From Apoderus coryli (taxonomy: Eukaryota; Arthropoda; Insecta; Coleoptera; Attelabidae): DNA of 64,000 bases. Location of the stretch: positions 4,464,001 through 4,528,000 of the forward strand of contig OU452210.1 of the NCBI GenBank assembly GCA_911728435.2, written 5' to 3'. Shown piece after piece: positions 33,641 to 45,127 of the stretch. The notes under the pieces were generated by a model. That model made no database searches, had not been told where the DNA came from, and saw only the letters and a program-made list of their open reading frames with translations. Within the stretch, counting starts at the first letter, position 1. Every line of letters starts with the position of its first letter. The position numbers and the translations under genes were made by a program.

Positions 33641-36600
33641 GCGGGAAAGTAAAATATTAACTTGTATTTATTTGTTTCACCTATAAATTTGAACGGTAAA
33701 ATCGTAGGCGTACTTTAGCAAACTAACAGTACCAGTTGTATTCAGTGTCATTAAATTATGTTATACGTTGTGGATATTAAAAAGGCTGAGTTATATATGA
33801 CGATTATCAGGCTTCCTGTGCTAATCCGATGAAACATAATAAGTAACTAATACATACATACAAGTCAATGCATGCACGGCAATCTTAGTTGATCTTTTAC
33901 AAATTACTCACTGATGTTCTTCCGTTTATATAATTTTAGAAATCTAGGTTATTTTCCTGAGTGACATGAAAAGCAAGCGATTCTTATTGATTGCAATGTT
34001 GTGAACTTAATCTACTTTAAAACCACTGTCGTTTTCCATTGAAAATACTCCATTGAACTTTATCAGACTATTTCTGTTTCTTTATCATGTTGTGGAACTT
34101 TACGTAGACTGCGGAATGTCGGAATAAAATCATATTATGAGTGACATTCAATGAGCTTCCACTTATTTTTATCTTTCCTTGCCTTTAAATTGATTTTTTA
34201 TTCCATTAGCTTCAATTTGTGCAATTATAGAAAACTTGAGATATATAGGAATTCAGAAAGTAGTTATATATAGATGACTATTTCCGAGTCAAGATAATCC
34301 TGTAATTGCCTCTAAAAAGTTACGTTATTGGAATACTGTCACTTATAATCTGATCTTTAGTCGTAACATGTATTTTTTATGTTCTATTATAAATTGATTC
34401 CCCAAACAATCAACAAAATCATAAGTTTTTCAAAAGTATTAATTTTTAGTGCCTGCAGAACCAACCATTTCAAATAATAGTTCAATCAAACCGCGAATGC
34501 GAATACAATCATCAAGAATTGAATTAGTTTTAAAAAATTGTAGTGTAAATTAGGTTTTATTATTCTATGAAATTATTTTAAAAAAACACTTTTTTAAGTA
34601 TATATTCTCGTAAGGGTTTCGCATTGAAAATATAAGTTAATTCTAATGTCCTAATCTTCAACGGCATTGTTAATAATCTTCCCTTACTGAATACTTAAGG
34701 TTATTTTGAAAATTCAATTATTAAATAGCATTTGAACTTTATTACTATTTTATGTTTTTGTTAGTGCTTAGATTCAGAAAATTATTTGCAAAATGTGATG
34801 CAGCATCAAAACAGTGCTATGCTACTTGTACATTTTAATAGTTTGTTATATTTTCATAAGTGTTTTGCAAATTTATTTTTATGCCTTCGTAGAGCAGACA
34901 TTTTCGCAAAAAATTTCCCAACTAGGTTTTTCGAACAAAAAAGCAACATAATTTTTGATTTACGCAATAACTATTTTTTGCTAATGAATTTTCTTCAATT
35001 TGGAAGCACTAGCGCATCGATCACAATGTATAAGTATACCTAACTCAAATAATTTAAAACCATAACAAAATGAAAATTAACTAACTATAAGAAACAAAAA
35101 AGCTCATCTGCGATCAGTAATGCATTTGCTCCTAAAACGTAATAACTTCAATTAACTCGAATTTAAAAGCACAAATTAAGTAAAAAATTAACCACATCAT
35201 AAATACATAATAATAATGTTTATCCTCCTTGTCGGTAATATTTATAATTACATTATATTTCAAATTTTTTATGTTATACGAGTAGATTTCAATTATGATT
35301 TCACAAAACCTTACTGATAAATTTGTTTCTCCAAACAAAATGAACAAAAGAACTTTATTTAAATTTAAATTCAGTGTGGTTTGTGTAAAAAATATCAGTT
35401 TTTTTAAATTTGGTGTTAAAGTTATAGGTAATAAACAAATTTGTGATATTGTGAAATTATGAAAGTAATTAAGCAGTGACATAATTTAAATAAGCATAAT
35501 TTCACTTTTAGTGAACAAAATTAATAAAAGTAATTTTGCCGATTTTAGATTAAATCGTTAAAATAATTGAAATTATATATATATATTGTAATATATTAAA
35601 TTTTAACATATATTGAATAATGTAGTTAAAATTTAAGTAATATAAATAATACAGTTAATGAAATCCTTATAAAATTCGCGCCTCCTTTCCAATCATTGTA
35701 CTCTGCATAATATGCTAGATAGCTTTAGTTTTGTAATTACAAAACAACAACATTTCTTATATAATTAAGCTACCAACAACACACAATCGTTTCGGGTTAA
35801 CAATAAAACAATAAATCATTAAAAAAATATAACTGAATCGTGTGGTAACATATGATATATTTCCATAAATCAACACCATAATAGTTGTGTATAACAAGTA
35901 TGTATCTCGATCAAATATTTTCCGCCTATATTTGTTATACTTTCCAGATCAATAAATACGTACGTGTAACAACTGTACATATTGTACTTCCTCGTATTAT
36001 TGCATATTATACGTAATCGATAATAAGTAGTTTTACTTTAATTTTCCATATTGTTCAAGCACCCAAAACTAATAATTTTGGTATGACGTTTGTCATCCTT
36101 CCTTATCTAATTTCATTTAAACTTTAGTTAAAGCTAATTAATTCAAATGTCGTGCAAATGTTTTTCTTAAAAAAAATTATAAAACACAATGACATACATC
36201 TAAGTTGTATCTAATTCATGAGAAAATTCACGTTTTTGTTTTGACTCGTACAAAACAAAATAATTATGTGGAGTACATATGAAAAATGGAAGTATTACAT
36301 AAAATGTTGTTAAACACACTGAATAATAATAAATGATAGGACAATAAATATAATTTAAGCATCCAAATCACGATTTAATGCTCTTAATGTAGCGAAGAGT
36401 GAAAGCAATTACTTAAGTGAAAGTATTCAGACTAATTAATAGTTAGTTTTTGGTAATAGTTACCGTTTCCACCCGCATAATAGGCACATATTGATTAGCA
36501 AATATGCTTCATTAACAAATTTAAAATATCAATATGTAAAAGTAATATTTGGTTTAACATATTGAATAAGCGTCTTTTCTTTGAATTACTTTTACCGCTA

Positions 36601-36720
36601 CACATTTATTATTCTTTGTTTTAATATGAGTTCTGCATTGTGTGTAAAATTTTTGTAATGTATCTACGGTTTTAAATAGGATAAATATTTTTTTCAACAA
36701 TAAAATAAAAGTCAAATCTC
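33641..36720. other. AT-rich non-coding, nothing recognised
   Basis: About 3 kb of AT-rich sequence. Frames at 34786-35043 (+) and 35132-35482 (-, 116 codons) are Leu/Ile/Phe/Asn/Tyr-rich as expected by chance and show no motif. Confidence 0.5.
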
Positions 36721-36770
36721 CAGCCATGACATGTTTCGGAACCTGACTGGTCCCATCTTCAGTGGCTCAT
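36721..36770 (-). ncRNA. Hammerhead ribozyme-like motif (best of the window)
   Basis: Minus strand, 5' to 3': stem I AGCCA; core CTGAAGA (fits CUGANGA); stem II GGGACC-AGTCA-GGTTCC (6 bp, one G-U); core GAAA; short stem III CATG; cleavage triplet GTC; one unpaired A; stem I' TGGCT. All conserved core bases are present. This is the minimal type I form with a very short stem III found in Penelope-like elements. Downstream (minus) comes GATTTGACTTTTATTTTATT, also seen next to the motif at 3.0 kb. The unpaired A after the cleavage site is the only flaw. Confidence 0.75.
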
Positions 36771-37689
36771 AATTACGAAGAATCTATTGGAGTCATTTTG
36801 TGGATAGGTTAAAAACTTTAAGACATTTTAAAACTAAAGTCATTATATTATGTTTTTGATTAATTTTTCTTTTTGTAGATCATTTTTTTAAATAAAGATT
36901 TTTAAACTTTAAGTATTAAAATTAACGTTTTACTTATTCTCTTGGATGTTTTTGATGATATCAAAATCATAAAATTATTTCGTGGATATTTTACTTTTAT
37001 TTTATTGTTATTGTTAAGTTATAACTCTACTCAAGAACTTTTTTAAGGTTTCAAATATTTATTTCTTAAAAAATTAATAAACCTCACCGTAATCTTTGCA
37101 TTAATTTTCTAATAATACGTTCTTAGCTAGTTATGTTTTCACAGGGTAGTCTGGTTTACGATTTTAGGGAATGTTCCTCTATATGTATATAATTTTTTAA
37201 GCATTATCATTGATTGTCTCTCCGAAATGTGTAACAATAATTAAATAATAATAGATTTTTGATCTATGTAAGATAAGTTTAACATTAATTATATAAATTG
37301 TTTAAAATATAATAATAAAATTTATCTATTTCTTTGACTGACTTCATAAAATTTGATTGACGGCCTGAAGAGATTTCCATGAAAGTCTTTCCCTGTAACT
37401 CTTTTAGAAATTTGATTTTGAGTAAAATAAAGCTTCCTAACATCTATCAATTAATAACGATAGAAAAGGCAGCGTTTAAGAGCGTATATTTATATACAAT
37501 TTATTCAATATCTTAACAATCAAAACATGCGAAGAGAGATAATCCTGAATGAAACAGTTCGCCAAGCAGAGAAACACATGTGTAGAACATAAAAATGCAA
37601 TATAATTTTTCTTTTTCAATATATTCACCTTACACTTCTAATATATATCAATTAATTTCTTTATAACTTCATAACGCCGAAAAACACTA
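36771..37689. other. AT-rich non-coding, probable Penelope-like flank
   Basis: Nothing coding is visible. Part may belong to the element whose terminus is at 36721-36770, but I see no RT. Confidence 0.45.
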
Positions 37690-38000
37690 TTGTACATTTT
37701 TTCCTACGGATTTATAGACACACCGTATCTTTATAATCAATCAAAAGTATTCCTTCCCAAAAATAGTCGTCATGAGTTTTCCGACTGACTGTGTGACCCT
37801 AAGCTTCTTGGGTGGTGGTGGGCCTTTTTGATGCCATTGCATATAGTCCTGCGTAGATTCAGGTTCATAATGATGATTCCAAGTTTCGTCTCAACTAATA
37901 CAATCCTTATCTTCACTACAGAGGTTCAAAAACGCACGAGAACCTTCGACGGGCTGTTGTTTTTGCGGTGGTAATGATCCGAATAAGATAGAGATAAATT
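37690..38000 (-). pseudogene. mariner transposase catalytic-region fragment
   Basis: Minus-strand translation contains DETWNHHYEPESTQDYMQWH, followed by KGPPPPKKLRVTQSVGKLMT and TIFG, which matches the first catalytic Asp block and the PPPKK..SAGKVM.T.FWD block with the second Asp region. Stops and frameshifts flank it on both sides and no terminal repeats are seen. It is a different lineage from the 17.9-kb copy (HHYEPES instead of DYYTQES). Confidence 0.8.
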
Positions 38001-40079
38001 CTTTTGATGTTAATCGATTCTGCTCAGTGAACTTGTCAAGTAAAATCGGAGTTTACAGTGTTGCCTCATTTATGCAATTTATCATAATATATGCGGTAAC
38101 AATACTATCGTATATATGATACAGAAATAAGGACTTATGTGATATTAACATATTATATTCTATTTACCAATACCATAACTTGACCTGACTTCTATAAATT
38201 GAACTGGTTATGCTAATAGTAACAAACGGGTAGGAGTCATAGGATTAAAGAACAGATGATTTTCAAAATATATTTTGCAAATGCAAATATTCAAAATCCA
38301 ATTCTGATGTGTCAAGAATATCTTCTCTGTCAATAGCTTCCAACCATATACGACACATTAAAATAAAAACGCCTGAATATTAACAAATATTTGTTGTGAA
38401 ATAATAAAATAGTTAAAACTCTACGTCCGTATCGTGTCGAAAGCTAAATAAAAAAAATATTTATCATTGTAATTTAAGAAATAATTACTGGTTGTCTTTA
38501 ATACACCAGCTTTCAAAATATGATATACTCAAATTATCTTAAAGAATACTTAAATTCAAATAACAAGGCACACTGATACCCTATAGTAATTATTTTATAA
38601 TATATTAATTAATGATATTTAACATTTCGCCAGCACCAAAATTCGTAGCACTGTATTACTACACATGTCTAATTACACAACATATTTTTCCTAATTCTTA
38701 TTTGAATGCTTCCTATTACAGTTCTTCCGCCGCAATTTTATTGTTAAACGTAGCCAAACTCACATTACAAATTTATTTTAGATTACGTTAGATGAGGTCA
38801 AGTGTTGATGTATTGTGATAGTTTGATGAAAATTATCTATTGAAAAGGGCATCATGTCATCATCAAGCAAATTTCACGTTACCTAAGAATGAGTTGTTAT
38901 GTATGAAACAAAATGTTAAAGGTCACTTCATAGTGTGTATGAAAAACAACAAATTATATAATACATACAGAAAACTAACAAAACCAGCAAATTTGACAAT
39001 CAGAATTAATTAATTTATCTTTAGCATCACTGACTTTCAAGGCAAATTAGATACTACTCATAAAATTAATATACCTATGAATATTATAAAGTTATTGTTA
39101 CTAAGATTGTTGTTAAGAGGACGATTTCAAATAAAACGTTTTTACAAATTACCTAACGATGGTTTATTTATAAATTTACATTTGACGTTGTAATATGTAA
39201 ATTATAAGGTGACGGCAGTACATGAGGTATCAAAAAGTAAAAGAACAACCATTTGGAGTCTAATTTACAACAGTTAAAATTAAGTATGCATAACATATTA
39301 TATTTGAATTACACTGCTAATAAATTACACAGGCCCACAAAAAATAGTCTGTACTTTTGACCAGAACAACATTTTGCCACGTATTTTTCTATGCTGAATC
39401 CGAATCTCAAAATATAGCTTTCCGCAACGATTATATCTATATGCAAAAAAACCTAAGTTTTACGATTTTTGATTTTTTTTTAATTAAAAATAAAAAAGTA
39501 CGTTCAATTCGACTTCAAAATACATCGAAAATCATTTCATTTTATTACATTTAAATGAGTATAATAAACACTTTTCAGGCGAAAGCTTTTATATTTTTGT
39601 AGGTATATCTAATGACTACCAAAATAATATAATAATTGAATTAATAAATTGTGGTAATTATTAAATATTCTCTTTGACAAGAAACATAAATCTATTCTAC
39701 ACAAATTATTTAAATATAAAATTTATTTTAAATTGTTCTGAAATTCATAATATAACGACATATTGTCTAGACTTGTTGAAAGAAAATTGGAAGCTGCATT
39801 TAGACGTGTACGGCAAATTTTCTTCAACTATATGAAGTGAAGAATGCAATGAATTTGTTGACAATTAATTTGACTTAAGCAGAGAAATATCTTACCTAGA
39901 GATGAATTCAGAATATGAGTGAAACGCATTTGTCAATCTGTTAATTTAAACAAAATCTTAAAAAAGTCTAAGTTGTCGAATGACATTGTTTATAAACATT
40001 GTCATTGTCATCATACATACGAGGTCATTTTGTAATGACTTCAATACTCTGTTAACAAAACTGGTTATTGAAAGCTAAG
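38001..40079. other. AT-rich non-coding, nothing recognised
   Basis: No supported features. Confidence 0.5.
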
Positions 40080-40290
40080 TGTGGGAGAATGACACACACT
40101 GATCGAATACGTGCGTAGATGTTCACTAGTGTGAACAGTAGTACTCAACTCAACCCAAGCACTTATATACCAGCGCATACGTGCGGTTGTGTTCGTTCCT
40201 ATGCGTTTGGTTAATCTGTACGCGGCTTTAACAAAAGGCGTATGTGCAGTCCTCTTCGTTTACCTAGTATGGCCGCTAATTATTGGAAAA
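40080..40290. promoter_or_regulatory. GC-richer island with TATA-like box and palindrome
   Basis: About 200 bp distinctly richer in GC and CpG than its surroundings. On the minus strand, GGTATATAAGTGC (40160-40172) matches a TATA box well. A near-perfect palindrome GTTCACTAGTGTGAAC lies at 40129-40144. It could be a core promoter for a minus-strand transcript, perhaps a distal first exon of Cda5, or the end of an element. No coding exon follows that I can identify. Confidence 0.3.
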
Positions 40291-43200
40291 TAATGTGACA
40301 CCTTATCGAATCCGAGGAAGATTTACGTAATTGTTCATAAACTTTGATATTTGAAGAAATTTAAATTTAATATAGGAAGGCACATAGACAAATACACAAC
40401 AATGAGAGCTACTCACTAAATTTTAAGATTGTCTCAAATATTTTATTTCATTTCAAATTTATACAGGAGGCAATTTATGCAAACTATTTGCTTAAAAAAT
40501 CAATATGTTGCGTAAAATTTATTAAGAACGATTAATAAATATCATTCCAATAAAAATAAATTTGTAAATCACTCAAGACTTTTTTGTGTTATTTATGTAA
40601 GCTAGCTTAGTGGCTGACATTTAAATTTTGCTATGTAATGTACGCAATACGGAATTTCTATTTTGTTTGTGGGCAGCGATCATTACAGTCAATTCAGTTC
40701 TAGTCTGTTGTCCAAATGTTATCGAAAAGATTAAAAGACATATTTTACATATTAATTTAAGAATACAGTATTAAAGCTATAAAATCAGGACAATGTAAAT
40801 ATAGAAAATAAAAGTAGCACAACAATTTAATTAAGAAAACGAAAGTGGCAGGTATAGATGTATATAAACTATAATTTATATTGTTGCGATATTATGCAGA
40901 TATTTATTTATTTTGGTTCTTGTTTTGTGTTATCATGCGCGGGAATTTGTAAAACTTTTGTGAAATTTTATGAAATTTGTGCTCAATATAGTGTAACCAT
41001 TTTTAGGAAATGATATAATTTTGAAATAAAATGAGCTGGATCTCATGTGTTAGTTTTATATAAAATGTTTGTGGATTTTGTATATAATCGTAACAAGTTT
41101 TATTTAAATGCAGATTGAAAAATATAGAATTTGGGCCTTTTGATATTTGATACCGAAGCATATAATACATATTGGCGATAGAATTTATAGTATTATTTAT
41201 ATACATTTGATAAATGATGTATAATTATTATTTTATTAAGTGCTTGTTTACAATTTACGGCACTTCAGGCTAACTGAGTTTCACGATCATTCAAACAATA
41301 AATATTATACAAATTTCGAGTTGATATTTTGCACTGGAATGTTATAAAGAAGAAGAAAATTGCGTGTTGAGAAAACGCCATGGCATTCTAGCTTCCATTA
41401 GGTATTTTTCGTTCTATTTCATTACAGATTTCTTCCAAAATTTTATTAGTTTTAGTTTAGTGATAGTTCGCTCATGTTACTCCGTTATCCTGAAAAAATC
41501 TGAAAAGACAATGCTTTACTGGAAGCAACAGAATTCATGTAAATGTTTTGATTGGTTTACTGGAAATGTATTTTTTTGGTACAAATGTTATTGAATATAC
41601 TTTTGCAATTTTAGGTTTTTTATTTTTTACGATCTGTCAACCTGTCAACTGTGCATGCTCCGTTAGAAACTATACAATACATAGTAGAAATACCAATGAC
41701 ATTAAATACGTTTTAGTAAAAACATTTTTAACAATAAGGCAATTAATTAGTTATTACAAACCTAACCTTTAAAAATATACTTAATTATAATAATCTTAAA
41801 TTTACATCCTGAATGCCATAATATGCACTTTTTACGATCAGTTTTCACAGTACTATAATACTAATTAGTTAGTCTACAATAATTAGATAATGTCGTTTTT
41901 AATATAACAGATGACAAGTTAAAAAAGTAAACAGTAGAATTTTAATGTTCTGTAAAACGCTCAAATATTTTAGAAAGCCTAGATACTAAGACTCTAAAAT
42001 GGACTATTTATTTAAATTAAAGGAAATATTTGTTGGATAGGCCAATTTAAATATTTGCAACGATGTTATCTGAAGCAATTAGGCATTGCCATAAACACTG
42101 TATAAATATAATGTAAGATGCAATATTTATATCAAAGATCTTGATATAAATAACGTGACTTACCTAATCGAGTATATTTTTTAAATAATTGTAATATAAA
42201 AATCTGTTTAACTCGATATAGTAATGAAAGAGTAACTACATTTTAGTCACGTAGAAAAACTAATGATTTCCTAAATAACAAATAAAATCTGTAAACATTG
42301 ATGATAGTAGAAAATTTATATAAATGGTAATAGTTAATGAATATACATAAATAAATAAACAACTAAGAAACCCATAGTTGTATAGTTATTACATATTCTA
42401 GACATTCCAGTTAAACAAAAAGAGAGTTTCTTGTTTAAAAAAAACATTTAAAACAAGGTGTAATATAGGAAAAATTAACAATTATATTATTATTAAATGT
42501 CACGGACTTCAAAAATTTTCATGGTCAACATGGGAAAAAACCACCAAGAATTTCAGGTGTTAGTACAGAAAGTAATAGTAAGCGACTCGATTTTGATTAC
42601 CTAATAAGTATTCGGCACTATATTCATGAAATAAATATTAGAACTGTTGAAACATTATGTCTGTCGTAATACCATGAAATTAAAAAAAAATAAATGCAAA
42701 TTATAGTTTTGACAAAATATTTTTAAGGCAGACATAAAGATAAATAATACAATTTATATCTTATATGCAACGAAAAAAAGACACCAATATATTTGACTAA
42801 AAATAGTTTTTCCCACTGAAATCTTTTATGAAATTCTTGTGTTTGTTAGAAATTATATAATAATTACATAACTAATCTAAGTTATAATTAATAATATATC
42901 CTCATAATATATGTATTAGCTTTGCCAGTATTGGCCAAAATCCTGTTGCTCATCATAAAAAAAAAACAAGTTAGCAGATCTTAAAAAATAAGATAACTTA
43001 AAGGGCATTCCATAACAGTTTCAACAAAAAAATAATTTACATTTACAATAAAAAATAACTATAAGTTTAATTAAAGTGCAAACATTTTACTTAATTCAAT
43101 ACAATACACCGTACAATACCTAACAGAAACCAAAATTACATCTATGGTCCTCATATTTTCAGCAATTTAATTTATCTTGGTATACGACTGATGCATAAAA

Positions 43201-43359
43201 AATGATCTCTCGCCTGGCATATGACTTAATTTATTGATAACGATGCGAGCACCAAAGATGTGCAAAGGTAGCGATTAGACCCCTTGATTATCTTAGAAAT
43301 AAGCGTGTTTAAAATATAGCAGGAGAATCGCGCTTAGAACTGAGTGATCATGTTTTTCT
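40291..43359. other. AT-rich non-coding, nothing recognised
   Basis: Short frames (e.g. 41364-41772 +) have no recognisable motif. Confidence 0.5.
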
Positions 43360-43590
43360 TAAAGATTACCTGCAGTTTGTTACGCCGTCGATCCAAGCAA
43401 ATTCCCAAAAAGCAAATTGGTAGTATTTTACAAACGAGACGACCTTAAATCTACCGGTAGTGGCGGAAAGTACAAGAAACCTTCGGTTATTGTCTACAGT
43501 TCGTTTTACGTGGAATCTATAACATCATTAAAAACATATTCAAGTCCAGTGTCATATAGAATACATCCGGTCTGTCCAAAAATAATCTAA
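43360..43590 (+). other. Unidentified coding-like frame without a start
   Basis: One frame stays open for about 75 codons ending at TAA near 43591, in a locally GC-richer block. It reads CYAVDPSKFPKSKLVVFYKR, then DDLKSTGSGGKYKKPSVIVY, then SSFYVESITSLKTYSSP. There is no Met at the beginning and stops lie upstream. Base composition and the mix of residues look like real coding sequence rather than AT noise. I do not recognise the family; a transposon fragment or a lone exon are both possible. Confidence 0.3.
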
Positions 43591-43677
43591 TGCAATTTTG
43601 ATAAAAGTTTATAAGAAGGAACACAAATTTAGAAAGATAGCTCTGTCAAGCTTGACTTACACCCTCTGTAATTGATG

Positions 43678-44985
43678 GCGAATGTCATCACTATAACTAT
43701 GATCGTTTGTGCGACTTTAGCTGGCTTAAAGTATTAAAGGGCGTAAATTTCAAGTCATAGCAAATAAATATAATTCCAGCCGTTGCCACATTTGAGCGGT
43801 GTGTCTAAGGGTACCTTTATTATTTGAATCTGCATATCAGATCTCACTGTTGAATCCTATGTGTTCCTTTGCTAACCTAATCTATTTTTGAAATCTTCAA
43901 CAAAACTCTAATACCATTGAAACATCAACAATTCAGCTTCTGATAAATTATTTTGAATTCAATTCAAAGTTTTTGTTATAGGACTCACAACAATTTTAAC
44001 AGTTCTTTCAAATGAATATCCTACGACGCAAAACTTAGAATAAATAAATCATACCATAAGCCAAATCTTGGGATAAGCAAAGAAATCAAAAATATTCCCG
44101 AAGCGTTCCGAAATCGACACGAGGAGCGGCTTGAAATTTTGAATTTAAGGGCAGTTTATGACAAAAACGATTAGAAGTGATAATATTGATAATAAGTATA
44201 TCATAAATTCTATTAATTATCAACATGTCTTCTAGCAATGATTTAGATAAACAAAAAGCTTGAATTAATAAGTTTTTTTATTTATATTTCGCATAAATAT
44301 ACTTTTAATAACAATATTATATCCTTGACATATTGAGTTGTAGAAAAAATCCTATAGTTTCCCAAAATGACCTTGCTTTCTAGCGCATTTCATATTTTTA
44401 TCAGGTAGATTTATTGTATTGTATGTGAGGGAGTTCAGTCAATAATAATTGTAGGTATTTTAATGTATAACAATATTATTGCAATTACTATAATAATTAC
44501 GTACGAAGTAATCAATATAAGCTATTTATTAAAAGAGACTCCCAATATTACATCAGTCCGTTAGATTTCCTTACGTATTTAGATATGAAAGGTTTCAATG
44601 ATCTTTTACACTGGCTATAACCTACATCTAAATGAACGTTTTATATTATTATTTATTTTATAGGGTGGCCTACTGTGAATCGTACTTTAATATCTTGCGG
44701 AAACAAATATATCATATCGATCTCAAAATTTTCAGATTTGATCTACCATTCAATATTTTTATTGAAGTTATAATTGCACTTCATGTAGAAAACTAAATCT
44801 ATTTTAGATGCCCAAGAAAGAAATACCTACGTATACTTTGCATTTGTATGGAGAATGTCATCACTATAACTTTTCTGGTCAAGAAGGCCTTAATTAAAGC
44901 CTCGTTTGTGCGACTTTCGCTGGATCTGGACCAGCATGTAGCTCCGCGTGATCTCTCAAGTTGGATTAAAGGGCGTACACATATA
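43678..44985. repeat. Dispersed direct repeat (43678-43748 and 44851-44982)
   Basis: Both segments contain GAATGTCATCACTATAACT, GTTTGTGCGACTTT.GCTGG and ATTAAAGGGCGTA in the same order, the second with about 60 extra bases. The second copy holds a 63-codon frame (44848-45039) that I cannot assign. It ends near the Penelope-like terminus relic at 45.1 kb and may be part of it. Confidence 0.6.
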
Positions 44986-45088
44986 CTGACGAAAATTATT
45001 AATATTTTAATATTAATTATATTTTATAATCGGCGTTGAGTAAAATTGAAAAACTCGTTTCACCATTCAACCAAAACACTTTTTTAAA

Positions 45089-45127
45089 TCTCGCGTTTCC
45101 CTAACACTGTTAGCGTCGGCAGGAGAG
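45089..45127 (-). ncRNA. Hammerhead-like Penelope-type terminus (degenerate)
   Basis: Minus strand: CTGCCGA (one core change from CUGANGA), CGCTAA-CAGT-GTTAGG stem II with one mismatch, then GAAACG. UCUC before the core can pair with GAGA after it. The surrounding ~80 bp match 13805-13890. No convincing cleavage triplet is visible. Confidence 0.42.

Noticed and set aside
35132..35482. 116-codon minus-strand frame
   Set aside because: Composition (Leu, Ile, Phe, Asn, Tyr, Lys) is what AT-rich random sequence gives; there is no motif and no splice context.
37366..37400. CTGAAGA followed by GAAAGTC
   Set aside because: The boxes are close together with no stem II and no room for stem III.
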